The position numbers and the translations under genes are program-made. Shown piece after piece: positions 28,701 to 42,400 of a stretch of 64,000 nt of DNA (within the stretch, counting starts at the first letter, position 1; each line of letters starts with the position of its first letter). The DNA comes from Lamellibrachia satsuma (taxonomy: Eukaryota > Annelida > Polychaeta > Sabellida > Siboglinidae): the NCBI GenBank assembly GCA_033239005.1, contig BSQZ01000011.1:11291001-11355000 (forward strand). The letters run 5' to 3'. The notes beneath the pieces were generated by a model. The model was not told the origin of the DNA, did not search any database, and worked only from the letters and a program-made list of their open reading frames with translations.

Positions 28701-30482
28701 CTGCCACAAGTTGTTGCATAATCACTGCTTAGACAGACCACAGCTGTCAATGCCGTTGAGCTTGGCTTCATAGCTGAAGCTTAGCCATGTGTTCCAGCCA
28801 GCATGTCATAGAACTGTGACTGTGACTCAGTAGAACAGGGCACGTCAGTCCTTTGTGGGGAGTTAACTGAAGGCAAACATCCATGGGCAGACATAAATTG
28901 CAATATATGGATGTGGTCAAAAGAGATCTGAAAGACTTTGGCATTGGAGAGTAACGAAAACAACAAGAAGAAAACTCCAAACACTCACGGTGAAATGTCT
29001 CAGATACTTCCTCAAAATTAAATGGCAAGACAAGATCAAAAACAAAGAGCTCACAACAGATCAGCGCAGCATCAGGAAGGAGATTGAAACGAGAAACTGG
29101 AAATGGATAGGACACACCCTCCAGAAACCAACCCCCTTGAGACAGGCCCTAGAGTGGAAACCCCAAGAAAAAAGAAAAATAGGCAGAACAAAAATAGTTG
29201 GATGAGGTCAGTAGCTGATGAGATAAATAAGACTGGAACGACCTGGAGAGAAATAAGACTGGAACGACCTGGAGAGAAATAAGACTGGAACGACCTGGAG
29301 ATAAATAAGACTGGAACGACCTGGAGATAAATAAGACTGGAACGACCTGGAGAGAAATAAGACTGGAACGACCTGGAGAGAAATAAGACTGGAACGACCT
29401 GGAGAGAAATAAGACTGGAACGACCTGGAGAGAAATAAGACTGGAACGACCTGGCGAGAAATAAGCCTGGAACGACCTGGAGAGAAATAAGACTGGAACG
29501 ACCTGGCGAGAAATAAGCCTGGAACGACCTGGAGAGAAATAAGCCTGGAACGACCTGGAGAGAAATAAGACTGGAACGACCTGGAGATAAATAAGCCTGG
29601 AACGACCTGGAGAGAAATAAGACTGGAACGACCTGGAGATAAATAAGACTGGAACGACCTGGAGAGAAATAAGACTGGAACGACCTGGAGAGAAATAAGA
29701 CTGGAACGACCTGGAGAGAAATAAGCCTGGAACGACCTGGAGAGAAATAAGAAAAGCAGCCAATAATAGAATGTGTTGGAGAAGTGTCGTTTCAGCCCCT
29801 GTGCTCTACCTGGAGTGATGAGGATTAAGTAAGTAATGGCATTGACCTTTTGCACTATTACCGAAGACAGGTCTACCTGGCGAGCGGTTATCCCGTCCAC
29901 ATCGAAACGTGCCTGACTAACCAGGAGGTGAAGTGTTTTAGGCATCTTGCTGGCAATTGACTGGCATGAAGCAGCTAAGAAGGCATTGTCTCACGAGATA
30001 GCTGCCCACTACTACTAAATCCTTCGTGGTTTGGATGTTGCGTGAACAGTTGCTAGTGCAACACGCCAACATGTACAATGGAGAACGTTACCGATTTGGC
30101 TTATTTCTGTTTGATGCTTCAGTGGCAAAGTCTGTGGACATTTTCATGACTAATCAGTAATCATTACCATGCACATGAAATGGCCACCCTACCTCAATGT
30201 CTTTTGCACATAAAATCAGGCACCTCTGTAAGCGACAGGGACGGTCCTGTCAAGAGTTACTTCTGAAAGGATCTTTGCATGAAAGGTGACAGCTACAACT
30301 ATCTTGTGACAGTAATTCCATCAAGTGCTCAGTCATGGCCACAGTATCGATGAAATGTCACATACAAAAATAAGCCTCTGTGTTTTTTATTCAATCTCAT
30401 CCTCCTATGATGTCACAGAATTGACTGAGCCACATGATTGATGCTTCTGCATTGGCTCTTGAGAGATGATGTCTACGACAGG

Positions 30483-30520
<38 letters not shown>

Positions 30521-32570
30521 ATTATTATTATTATTAATGGGAGGAGTAACGTCAGAGATCACACACAAAAATGTCATGATCTCATATATTTTTACTTTCC
30601 TTTGAAAACATACAAAAGCTGGTAGGGTTATTTTGTGGGAGTAACATTTTAACACTGTGTTCTCTTATGCCCAAGAACAGTCAATGATAAAATACTGCGT
30701 AGAAACTCTAATTTGCTGATTAATTTAAGGGTAATGACATTGAGTGGATTATTTATGACCTTAGTGATCAAAAGAAAAAATCCACCGTAACCTTGACCTT
30801 CAGTGGTTTTCAGTGGAGAGGGCAGTGTTTGGTGGGAACTTCATTGGCAACCGTTCCACTTAACCCAAATTGGCTACATAGGCTCCTGACCATTGTGTGT
30901 ACTATATAGAGGATGGACCGTTGGGATATATGCATAGTGCTACACGGCTGCTACTGCTTGCTGAACTGTCCAGTAGATGACCACGACCACTAACCTATGA
31001 TCTGTCCAGTTAGCATCACCGGTCAACAATGATATACATTTGGGTCAAACATTTTTTGTAGGTAGAATACAGAAATATCAAGTTGTTGATGATGTCACAC
31101 AATGATATCAGTGGGGTTGCGATATTTCATTATAGACAAGGAAATATCAGTTGACTTGGAGATCTGTTGTTGGTAAAAAAAAGGTTTAGATCCCACCTAA
31201 ATCTTGACTTTAAGGGTTATTTCAAAATACATGAGATTGTGCTGAATTTACACATAATAAAATGTGTATTTTATCCTTTTGTGGGCATTGGCCATAGAGG
31301 AAAAATGTAATGGCTGGCAATTTTCCCACACATTTTAAAAGACCAACTGATTGATAAACTTTGATTAAGACACTAAGTTTTTTTAAATACGAATTTCTTA
31401 CTACCTTTCCAGTGACATCCGGCAAGTGACTACTACGTCATTGATTAAAGCCCTCTTTCGCCACAATAGAAGATGCCCATATAAAGATACTGAAATATTT
31501 CCTGAAGAATATTTTTGGCTAGTGTAGTACATATATAGTCCCCTTCTAAAAGTGTGACAGTTGGATTGGTTATGTTGTCATTTAGTTTATTATTGCATCA
31601 TGGGACTGCACCTTTGCATTGTGGGGCTTCGCTGTTGCATTGTAGGGCTGTGCTGTTGCATCGTGAGACTGTACTGTTGCATCACGGAACTGTACTACTG
31701 CATCATGGGATTGTACTGTTGCATTGTGGGATTACTGTTGCATCATGGGTGTAGTAAATGTGGAAATGGTGCATGCTGAATGTAATGTTGTTGCATTGTG
31801 CAGGAATGTAATAAGTCCGTACCATTAAATGTTGTGCCATGACATTGTCGTATAAAAGTGTGACGTGAGACACTGCGTATGCCATGGAAGGCATGCTGGA
31901 GTATTGGTGTGGTCTCTGTGTTAAGTTGTCTGTACTGTGGAATGTGGGAAGTAATTGATCAACAAGAGGTCCTCAAATATACATACAAAAATACATATAC
32001 ATACATACACATATGTATACATACACGCTTGCACACATGCACGCAAGCACACACGCATGCATAAAAACTTACATGTGCATGCACAGCGCCACGCACCCAC
32101 ACACACATGCACATGCCTAAGACTGAGTGGACGTTGCATGGTATATCAAGATATGCAGACCGTGAAGCTTATCCAGCTAAACAGCATGTGTGTGCATGTC
32201 AGTGATGATATCCAACATGTTTGTGTTCACTCAAGCGTGCTTGCATGTACATGAATTTTGTTTGCATGTTGACGCATGATGCAGACACATTGCATGTTTG
32301 CTGCATGAGACAGGACATGCAGACGCATGATATTGGCACATGATTGCACACTCAAACATGACTCGATGTGGAATTAATTTTAATATGACATGCAGCATCT
32401 TGTGATAGCATGTTTGTATTTTCTCTCAGCATAATGTTATTTTGTCGTAAATTGTGTTTTTAAACCAATCCAGATAATTATTAGTAATTAAATTGCAGAA
32501 TTAATCTCCTGTTATACTAAAGATATTGTGGGCAGATTGTCGCACATGGTTAGTGTGATAGGAGTTTATA

Positions 32571-32601
<31 letters not shown>

Positions 32602-32617
32602 CGTATATATATATATA

Positions 32618-32681
<64 letters not shown>

Positions 32682-35600
32682 ACTTTAATCAGGATGGAAA
32701 ACTGTAATACTGAAACAGTGAAATAAACAAGAAGGCAAAGTTCTGTATTGCACTGTACCATGTGTACTATACTGTGTGTACTATACAATATGTACTGTAC
32801 TTGGTGCACTTTGTGTAATATACAATGTGCACTTTGTGTATTGTACAATGTGTACTGTACTGTGTGTGCTGCATTGTGTGTGTACTATACAAATTGTATT
32901 GTATATTGTACTATGTGTACTATACTGGTGTGTAATGTACAATATGCATTGTACTATGTGCACTTTGTGTATTGTACAATGTGCACTTTGTGTATTGTAC
33001 AATGTGTACTGTACTGGGTGCACTTTGTGTATTGTACTGTGTGTACTGTACTGTGTGTGCTGCATTGTGTGTGTACTATACAAATTGCATTGTATACTGT
33101 ACTGGTGTGTAATGTACAATATGCATTGTACTGTGTGCACACTGTACTGTGTGCTGTATTGTATGTAATATACTGCATATAGTACACTGTGTGTGCAGTC
33201 CTGTACATATCTACTGTACTGTGTGCTGTATTGTATGTAATATACTGCATATAGTGTACTGTGTGTGCAGTCCTGTACATATGTCCTGTACTGTGTGCTG
33301 TATTGTATGTAATATACTGCATATAGTGCACTGTGTGTGCAGTCCTGTACATATGTACTGTACTGTGTGCTGTATTGTATGTAATATACTGTATATAGTG
33401 TACTGTGTGTGCAGTCCTGTACATATGTACTGTACTATGTGCTGTATTGTATGTAATATACTGCATATAGTGTACTGTGTGTGCAGTCCTGTACATATGT
33501 ACTGTACTGTGTGCTGTATTGTATGTAATATACTACATACAGTGTACTGTGTGAGCAGTCCTGTACATATGTGCTGTACTGTGTGCTGTATTGTATGTAA
33601 TACTACATATAGTGTACTGTGTGTGCAGTCCTGTACATATGTACTGTACTACATATTCTGTACTGTATGCAAAGTGTGTACTGAACTCTGTATGCTATAC
33701 TTTGGTACCGTACTGTGTATTATACTGGGTATTCCAGTTAAGAAAATGATTAGACACGAGGCTGGGGAGAGTTGTTAGAAGAAAAGTGTCACATTTATTG
33801 TTGGTGACAAAAAAAATACAAAATGTTCGTTGGAGAACATAATTGCCGATGGAAACAGAGTTGGCTGCAGAGGAGAGTGGGACACTGAAGATGTCTTATC
33901 ACATTAATCACAACACAGTCAGCATCAGGTCGTACAGATGGAGATGATGTGACATTTACCATATAGAACCCAATGGAAAAGACTTATTTCCATACAGCAA
34001 CAGAAGAAAAACATCCAATTTCAAATAAATTAATACGTTTTTCAGAGTGCACACAATTTAAAGTAAACAAATCATCATTTGTTTGTTTGAATTTCATTTT
34101 AATATCCCAGAGTTTAATAAAAATGTGGTTCTTCTTTTTAGTATCATAAATGTGCACCTTAGTTGTATAAAGAATCTATTAGGTGCTATATCGTAAATGC
34201 CCAAATAACCCGGGGAAAGGGTGCACCCACATCCTGGGAAACAAGAATAGACTATGGCAGATATACTTATAGAGGCAGATTCATCCTAGGCCAGACTATT
34301 CAATAGTTATATGAGAAATGTGTGGGGGATAAATTGATAAGTTGATGTAAAGGTGACAACGCCAGTGTCTGTCATTCACTAGATGGCAGCACACTACTCT
34401 GTGTCTGGTAACAGTGTCGCCATCTGCTGGGGTGTTGCGGACCTGGGTGTTTCATGGATGTTTTTGTTGATTCTTATTAAAGTGGAACTGAATGTAGTTT
34501 AATTCCTTCTGTCCCCCACTTGTGTCAGGAGGGTTTATGCACGTGGAGAAGATATTGCATTGAATGTAATTGTTATCGCACTATTAACTTTGTTTACAAT
34601 TTCAGCGTAGCACCCAGAATTGTGTAATATATCCTACATGAATTGATTCTGAAAAGAATTTGTCTACTTTGTTTAATATCAGCTATAAAATAATAATAAA
34701 TCAAACTGTTCACCATTGAATGTATTTGATGTTCCGCTTTCTTGGAATGTGATGCTTGGTAATTACCTCTCAACAAACGTTTTGTATTCTTTCCAAATAT
34801 TTCGGTCTATATATGTCGACGGACTGATACACTTGAAGCAATATCAGTCGACGGACTGATACACCTGAAGCAATATCAGTCGACGGACTGATACACCTGA
34901 AGCAATATCAGTCGACGGACTGATACACCTGAAGCAATATCAGTCCACAGACGAAGATTGCGTGAGTCGATCGAAATGTTTGGAAAGACTAAAAAAGTTT
35001 CTTGAGATGGAATTACCATGTAGAGGTTTTCATCAGTTATAAATAAAATGTGTCCGCCAGTAACCAGATTGTTGTGCCAGGTGTGATTAAGTCCACTGTG
35101 TTCATTTTGCACATATCAATGCCACACTCTGCAGCACCTAGAGAGGACAACATCAACAGTTATTGCATAGCTTCTGGTCAGTAGGCAATATCTAGGAAGT
35201 GAAGCCACAGTTCAATCAACAGAGCAGCAGTGTTCTGCCAACATGTTTGCACTTTATGTAAAATTTATATTTATGACCTTTGCTTTGACCTTTAACCTTA
35301 CCCTTTGACATTTGTGAACTCCCATTCCTCAATCAAGATGCTGCTTCAATGTTGTAGAAATCCTGTCCTGTGAAAGAAAATGAAAAACCAGACAGATTCT
35401 TTCTTGTTTCTAAAACTGGCTTTGTAAGATGTTTTGCAACGTGCCAGATGCATGCACAGGCGGCTGTGCGCAGATTAATTACCTTCATTGTGTCCTGGCC
35501 CATAAATTATGTGTGATGTTCTTTTTCTATAAGAAGTAGTACCATCTGACAGTAGATTAGGTAACCTTTTGCAGTAATCGATGGCTAGTATTTCCATCGC

Positions 35601-38600
35601 AATGGATCAATATGATGTCAGTCTGCTCCATGTTTTTGTACAAGTTCAGTCATATCAGTCGCTGTCTCAAAGCTCTCACTAGAAAAAGTGATTGTAGCCA
35701 TTAAATCAGCTTGCTTTTACTGCAAGCTCAAGTAGCAGTCAGGATTTCTCAATATCAACTCAAAGCTATGTTTTAAAGCTCTGACCAGTCGTCATATAAC
35801 TTGATAGGACTGCATTGGCAATAAATGCCCTGATAAACTAGTTTAGGGACATTAGAAACCTCGTTAAACTGGTTACCGTCGATGAAATATTACTGGTGCA
35901 GTTTTACTGTGTGGTTCTTTTATGTGTTTTGTATCTTGTGATGAGCGCATTGGTCGTTAATTAATGCGTCATTGTTACTCAAGTAACGCATCACACACGT
36001 CATCGATGTACGTCATGTCGTGTTGGGGGAAATTGACATATTCAGGCATACTTTAACTGGCAATTTGACCAAGATACCTTAGTTATAATGCGTTCTGTCA
36101 TGTCTATAGTGGTGACATGCAGAGGTCAACATAAATGTAATTAATGCAATATTATATAATCATTCCAATATTACAATTAATTTAGAAATTAATCATACAC
36201 TATACATATGTTAATGGCAAATGAACTGTTTCCCAGACACAAAAACTAACCAGTTTCATGTACAGATGGAACAAACATTTATTAATTGTGTCATATTGCT
36301 GCCAAAAATGGTTGGCTGTTGTGTTTTTGAAATTTTTCCTCGTTGACAATGGCTGACCACCACAAACTTGCAACAACAACAAAATTTTCCAACCTGGCAT
36401 AATTCCAGAAGACAATATTTTCGTTCTCACTATTTTGTGTCATTGTAGCAACTACTAAACCAACTACTAATCAACCTGGGTCATGTAGTGAATCCACTTT
36501 GACGACGTCCATGTTTATACATTTTCACCCCACCTGTGATTCAAGATACATGTTCCAGGGCTAATTACAACAACATCGACTGTTTCCACGTTCCAGGGCA
36601 CATTTCCTGACCCGTTGAATACAGCGTCGAACAGCGTGGTTTGCACAAAGAACACAGCGTTGCTACGAGAAATCTTCAACCAGAATTACACGGTCGAACG
36701 ACCAATCAGGTTCCCGTCTCGACGATGTCGAATAGCGCTGTCTCGATGCGACCAGTGCGTTAGTCAGACGCGATGTCACACACTCAGTAAGTAGAGTAGT
36801 GGCATAAAACACCCTCCTCGACTCATCTCAGATAATATGAAAGTGGCAAAAGTTATTCCTGTCTATAAGACTGGCGATAGCGAAAAACATTTATTTAACA
36901 ACTACAAGCCTGTTTCTCTATTGCCGCAGTTCTAGAAAATTTTAGAAAAACTCTTTGATAACAGATAGAAAAAATTCACTGAACAAAACAAAATACTAAG
37001 TAACAGCCAGTGTGGGTTTTGGAAAAATATATCTACATATTTGGCTTTATTAGAAATGACCGAGGAAATAACTAATGCAATCGACAATAAAAAAGCTTCA
37101 ATCAGGGTGTTCGTAGACTTGAAAAAAGCTATCAATACTGTGAATCATTTACTTACACAAAATTAGAAATGAATGGTATTCGCAGTATATGTTTAAATGG
37201 TTAGTTAGCTATTTAACAAAAAGGACACAATCTGTCTACATTGATGATGTAAAATCAGATCTAGAAGTAGTATGTGGCATGCCACAAGGTTCAATACTTG
37301 GACCAAAATTATTTTTGACATATAAATGATTTGTGTAATGTTTAGTATTTTCAAATTTATACTGTTCGTGGATGATTCTAATATATTTTATAGTGCTTTA
37401 TAGTCCAGAATTGCTTAGTAAAACAATTAGTCAAGAGCTGAATAAACTACACAATTGGCTTGCAGTTAAAAACCTGTTTCTTAAATAAAACTAAAAGTAA
37501 TTACATGGTATTTGGAAAAGGAAGGGTTACTTCAAATATTGCAGTAACAATAAGCCAAAACATTATAGAAAGAGTCTACGAAACAACATTTCTTGGCATG
37601 ATTATCGATGATAAGCTTTCTTGGAAAGCACATATACAATCGGTAAAATCCAACTTGGCTAAAACTTTGTCAGTAATTTATAAAGCCAAACTTTTCTTAA
37701 AGGCCTTGGCATAGAAAACTTTATACTTCTCACTTTTCTTGCCCTATATAGACTACTACTCAGAGATATGGGGAATTACTTATCGCAGAAATCTAATGCC
37801 CTTATTCACTCTACAAAAGAGAGTTGTGAGAATTATTTGTGGATCAAAGGCTCGTGACCATGCAAATATTTATTAATCTTAAATTTATTAAAAAAAAGCT
37901 GACCTAACTGAACACAAATCATCTATTTTGATGTACGAAGTGAAATATAAATTATACTAATGGCTAAATGTTTTCTATCACAGGTGTTATGCTTTGAAAT
38001 GGCCTACGTTTTGCACTAAGAAACTGTAAAAATATTTTCATTTAAAAAAAATGCACAATACGTCTATACTTGATATATACAAAAGGGATATATTATTCTG
38101 AGACGTAATATGTTTACTATATTAGCTTTTGGTATATTTATGCATTAATTATATGTGTTTCATAAGTATGATACAAAGGATTATTATATAATATATATAT
38201 GTGTGTGTGTATATGTATACATCTAATCACTATTGAGATTTATTTAGGGGCGCGATGGCATACCGGTTAGAAAGCCGGACTCTCAATCGAGAGAACCCGG
38301 TTTCAAATCCCCCTGCGGTCGCTTCGAACCTTTGGCAAGTTTGATAACCCCACATTGCCACAGTTCCCTCAGCTGTATAAATGAGTACCTGGCAATACAG
38401 ACAGTGGTGGAAATGTGAACGAATAGTCTTCGCGCAATTGCAGTGTAGCTGAATGCTTCCCAGAGAAGTTGAGATGGCCTTGGAATGAACAGGTCAGCGA
38501 GGGGGTGAAGTGTAAAGCACTTTGAGCAGTCCAAAGGACTGGATATCGCGCTATATTAGAACGTACCTTTTACTCAACTGGTGAGCAGAAGACGAACTAA

Positions 38601-39428
38601 TTGTCCCAAAATTAAATTCCTGATGAATGCTACCAAACGGTAGTAACTAAATCTCAATAGTTGGATTAGAAAAAAATTATTTAAGTAATATTAGGCGCAG
38701 CTGGTTTACTGAAAGCATGCAGACTTTTGTTAAAATCATTGATAGTATTGACTTTGATCATTAGATCGGGTCACAAAAGTGTGAATAGCTGAGAGTGGGA
38801 GAGAACGGCAGAAGATCATGGTGGATGGAGACGACTCGTCGTGAGGATGGAATAAATTAAGTAATGTGGCCCCCACCCCGCAGGGACCAAGGAGGAGGAA
38901 GAAGATTGTATACAACACGTTCAATAGCAAAGTCACTGCACTCACCTTACTAGATCTCTCAGTTGCTTTCGATCCGATTGATTATTCAACCCTTTTCGAA
39001 CACCTCCATGGATATTTTTGCATCTTCGGTGGTTAAAATTGTATTTTACAGACACATCAGTGGGTTAACATATATGGATCATTATCTTGCCCACAACAGC
39101 TTCCAGCTGGAGTTGTAAAATTTTACCCAAAAAATTTTTCGCTGGTAAAGTTTAATATCAGTTAACATTTTTAGCAATTTTAAGACTAAGCTTGTGTTTC
39201 AGATATGTTCGAGCAGCGATGTTGTCAGATCGACTGCTACACGCTGCCAGACTGCAAGTTGGCCCACAGTGCACAGTGCATCCAAGCGCCAGTGGAGTGT
39301 GCCATGGGTGAGTCAAGGTCATTTAGCGGAGGTTATGCACACAACATACTTATTGTTTTTTAATATATTGATATATTTTACCTCTTTTATAATGGATATA
39401 CATACAAGCACACGCATGTACACACACA

Positions 39429-39488
<60 letters not shown>

Positions 39489-42400
39489 CACACACACATT
39501 TAGAGCAAACATTTTGTTTGACTGGTTGAACAACAATTGAAGTTATATTTTGCATGCCAAAAAGTGACATTACAATTAATGTTCTGTAATGGATGAAAAA
39601 TACTTCAAAGTTAATTGTACCTGGTCACAGATGAAAACCATCATGCTGGAACTACTTTCAGGTGATGCATATCGCTACACCATTCAGCCAGTCTTCCATA
39701 ACGTCAAACAGCAGTATCAGTGCCAGATTCGCCTGCGACCACAGAAGGTTCTCTACCGCCTGTTTTACTTCCTCAAACTCCCCGGGACATCCTTCCAGAC
39801 GCCTCCCGTCACCATGTCTGTCTACGCCAGTGAGACGAACCTCTCATACCAGAGTCATGGAACATTTCAGGCCAATTACATCTCCGTCGAACACAACACC
39901 GGTTTCGACCTCCATGACGAGTTCATCGTTGTCGGGCAGGAGTCGCACATGGGCGGGATTGCGAACTACACAGTTAATGTGCTGAAGGAAGCAGGCGATT
40001 TCAAACAGAAGCCGGTGGTCGTTCACGAGATATCCCATAATATCCTGATTGCGTCAACGCAATTCCGCCGGCCATTTGACTACAGTACCATGAGTTGGGT
40101 ACGAGGCAACGATTGCGATAAAGACGTCAGTAGGTTCACGCACGTGCAGAAACAATACAGGCCTGATTCGGCGCAGTTGGTCGATGTTGATCTCCAGAAA
40201 ACTCCAGAATCCTTCAAGTACTTCCTTAAATCTGTAGACAGTCCGCCCTCTCTTCACTTCACCACTCCAGGTACAGTTTACTGGATACACTTATTCTGTT
40301 TTTATTCCTTGTAGGTTGAAGTTGAGTTCTTTTAGGTAGAATTGTCAAATTTAACAGTTAGATTAACTGATTTTATATTTCATAGTTTGTAGAATAAAGT
40401 GTGTTCTGTAAATGGGTAAATAATTAATTGTTTGGTTTGTTTGTTACTTTGTATGTACTTGTCTTACCTGCATTAAAATGTCACCCAGTTGTTGAGATAA
40501 ATATAGTGTCAACAGCTTGAGCAACTTTATCGAAGGAACTGTCTGTTAGCGTATTCATCCTGCCTGCGTGCCTGTCCACCTGCCTGCATGCCCAACCGCC
40601 TGCCTGCTTGTCTGGCTGCCTGCACGCCTAACAGCCAGCCTGCCTGCCTGCCTGCCTGCCCGCCTGCCTGCCCGCCTGCCTGCCTGCCTGTCATAGTATT
40701 TAGTTTTTCAGTGTAATCGTCAGTAGCATCTTTTCTATGAGGATCTGTATTTTAGGCCATTCGTTTATTTTTTTGCTTGGCCATCAGTTTGACTTTGCGT
40801 CTGGCTGTCAGTCTGACTTTCTGTCTGTCTGGCTGGCTGGCTGACTGTTGTATCTGTCTTCCTGTCTGGCCATCTATGCTTTTAGCCACAGGTCAAACAG
40901 TTCCCTACTTCAAACTGTTAGTCGAAGTAACTGGGCCTGTAGCAGTGTGTAGTACTGGGGTCTCTTGTTTCAGGAACAGTAAATCAACACTTTTATGACC
41001 GAATGGGATGGAAGAAAGTAAATACATCTACATCTGTACTTCAGACTATTTACTGTTAGCATAGCCATTATGTACACGCTTGTTTCTGAACATGTGCGTA
41101 GCAGTAATAAATTAATGTAAATACTGATACACGAAGACAGAGATGCCTCATTGCCAGCCCTGCCAAGATATTAAAATAGCTGTAGTTTATATAACGATTT
41201 TATGAAAACAACAGTCAGACTTGGTACCCTTTAAAAACACATATAGTCAGTAATGCTACATTTCTTCTAGGCACTGTCGTTATTTCCTAAACACAAATCC
41301 CTATTCAACATCATAATCCACGAATCACTAGTATTCATTTTACAGCATCTTAAGCGAACTTCAGTAAGATCATGTCTGGCCTTCCTCAGCTCCCTTTAGA
41401 AAGATCCTGACTAGTTCTTGTGCTGCGTTAGCTGTTGTCACTGTCCACTTCTCCCTCCACCTGTCTTACCTCATGCCTTGATCACATCCCTCCTAATGCA
41501 GTCCTCCCATCTTAATCTTCCCATATGTCATCTTGTGTGTATGATTTTCGACCCGTGTACTTGTAGGGAACACGTCGATACTGCAGTATTATTTCGCGGG
41601 TCACGGACCAACGCTCGTCACCAACGAATCTCTTTACACCGAACTGAAACTATCGCCTAATGGTCGCATCTGGACTGTTCATATCAGAGGTTAGTGATAA
41701 ATTCATGTTTAATTGTTTTGGAATTTTTTGTCTACAATTATTGAAAAATGAAGAAAGTTGCACACTAGTTTAAAATTGCATTTAGACTAATTTTCAATGT
41801 TTCTGATCTGTGACGTTTAATTTACTCACATTTTTTAGTTCGTATAAACATAGCCAATTGTGCTGTCTAATTTAACGCTTAAGTTTTCTGTAGGTACATA
41901 GCATAGTGTAGAATATAATTGCATAAAGCTACACATGAAATTCAATACTATGCAAGTCAAATATTAGTCTTGAAATTTACATTTCTGAATTCAAATAATT
42001 CAGCAAAAACGTTTATGCTTTTGTTTGTTAACTTTCATTAAAATCTAACTCATGACTTAATAAAGGATTTGTTATTATGATATCTGATTTAATTTTAATT
42101 GATTTTGTTATCTCTAATTAATGCTTCCTTTCGTAATCTCTAATTAAGTTTTGTGTAGGTTCCTAGTCAGGATTTATTTTCATAAAAATTTTACACAAGA
42201 TTTACATTTCTGATTTCAAGTAACTCCACAGAATTTTTTTTTTTTTTGTATGGCACTGTGTCTATAATTTCTGACAAATGTAAAACATGCTAAAGTTTGG
42301 AATAGGTTGTGTCAAAGTTGTATATGACTCTGCATGTCCTTTACACTATGTGTATAATATATTCTTGCAGGACATATGACCGACTGTCCGGCCTTCCTGA

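Larger units (their letters stand above)
27159..36596 (+). other. Gene 1 intron 6 (9.4 kb)
   Basis: It contains a strong short hairpin, a LINE 3' end interrupted by a 26-bp minisatellite, (TA)n/(TTA)n tracts, a 21-bp array, a CA/TA simple region, a TGTAC-rich array with a 72-bp higher-order unit and an inverted-repeat element (34758-35017). Phase 0 on both sides allows exon 6 to join exon 7. Confidence 0.55.
36787..39202 (+). other. Gene 1 intron 7
   Basis: Almost filled by mobile elements: a decayed LINE reverse transcriptase, a SINE and further LINE scraps, described separately. 37900-38240 is A+T-rich with no recognised feature. Confidence 0.65.

Noticed and set aside
29149..29945. Minus-strand frames of 204 and 245 codons
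   Set aside because: Translation of the 26-bp repeat on the strand opposite to the LINE coding frame; internal 26-residue period betrays the repeat.
32501..33778. Long Cys/Tyr/Val/His frames on both strands
   Set aside because: Low-complexity by-products of the (TA)n and TGTAC arrays.
38247..38320. tRNA gene
   Set aside because: A and B boxes are present but the 3' acceptor half is missing and a SINE body follows.
39583..39661. Upstream extension of the exon 9 frame (ATG at 39589)
   Set aside because: The frame is open through the acceptor by chance; the phase-1 acceptor at 39661 joins exon 8 cleanly.
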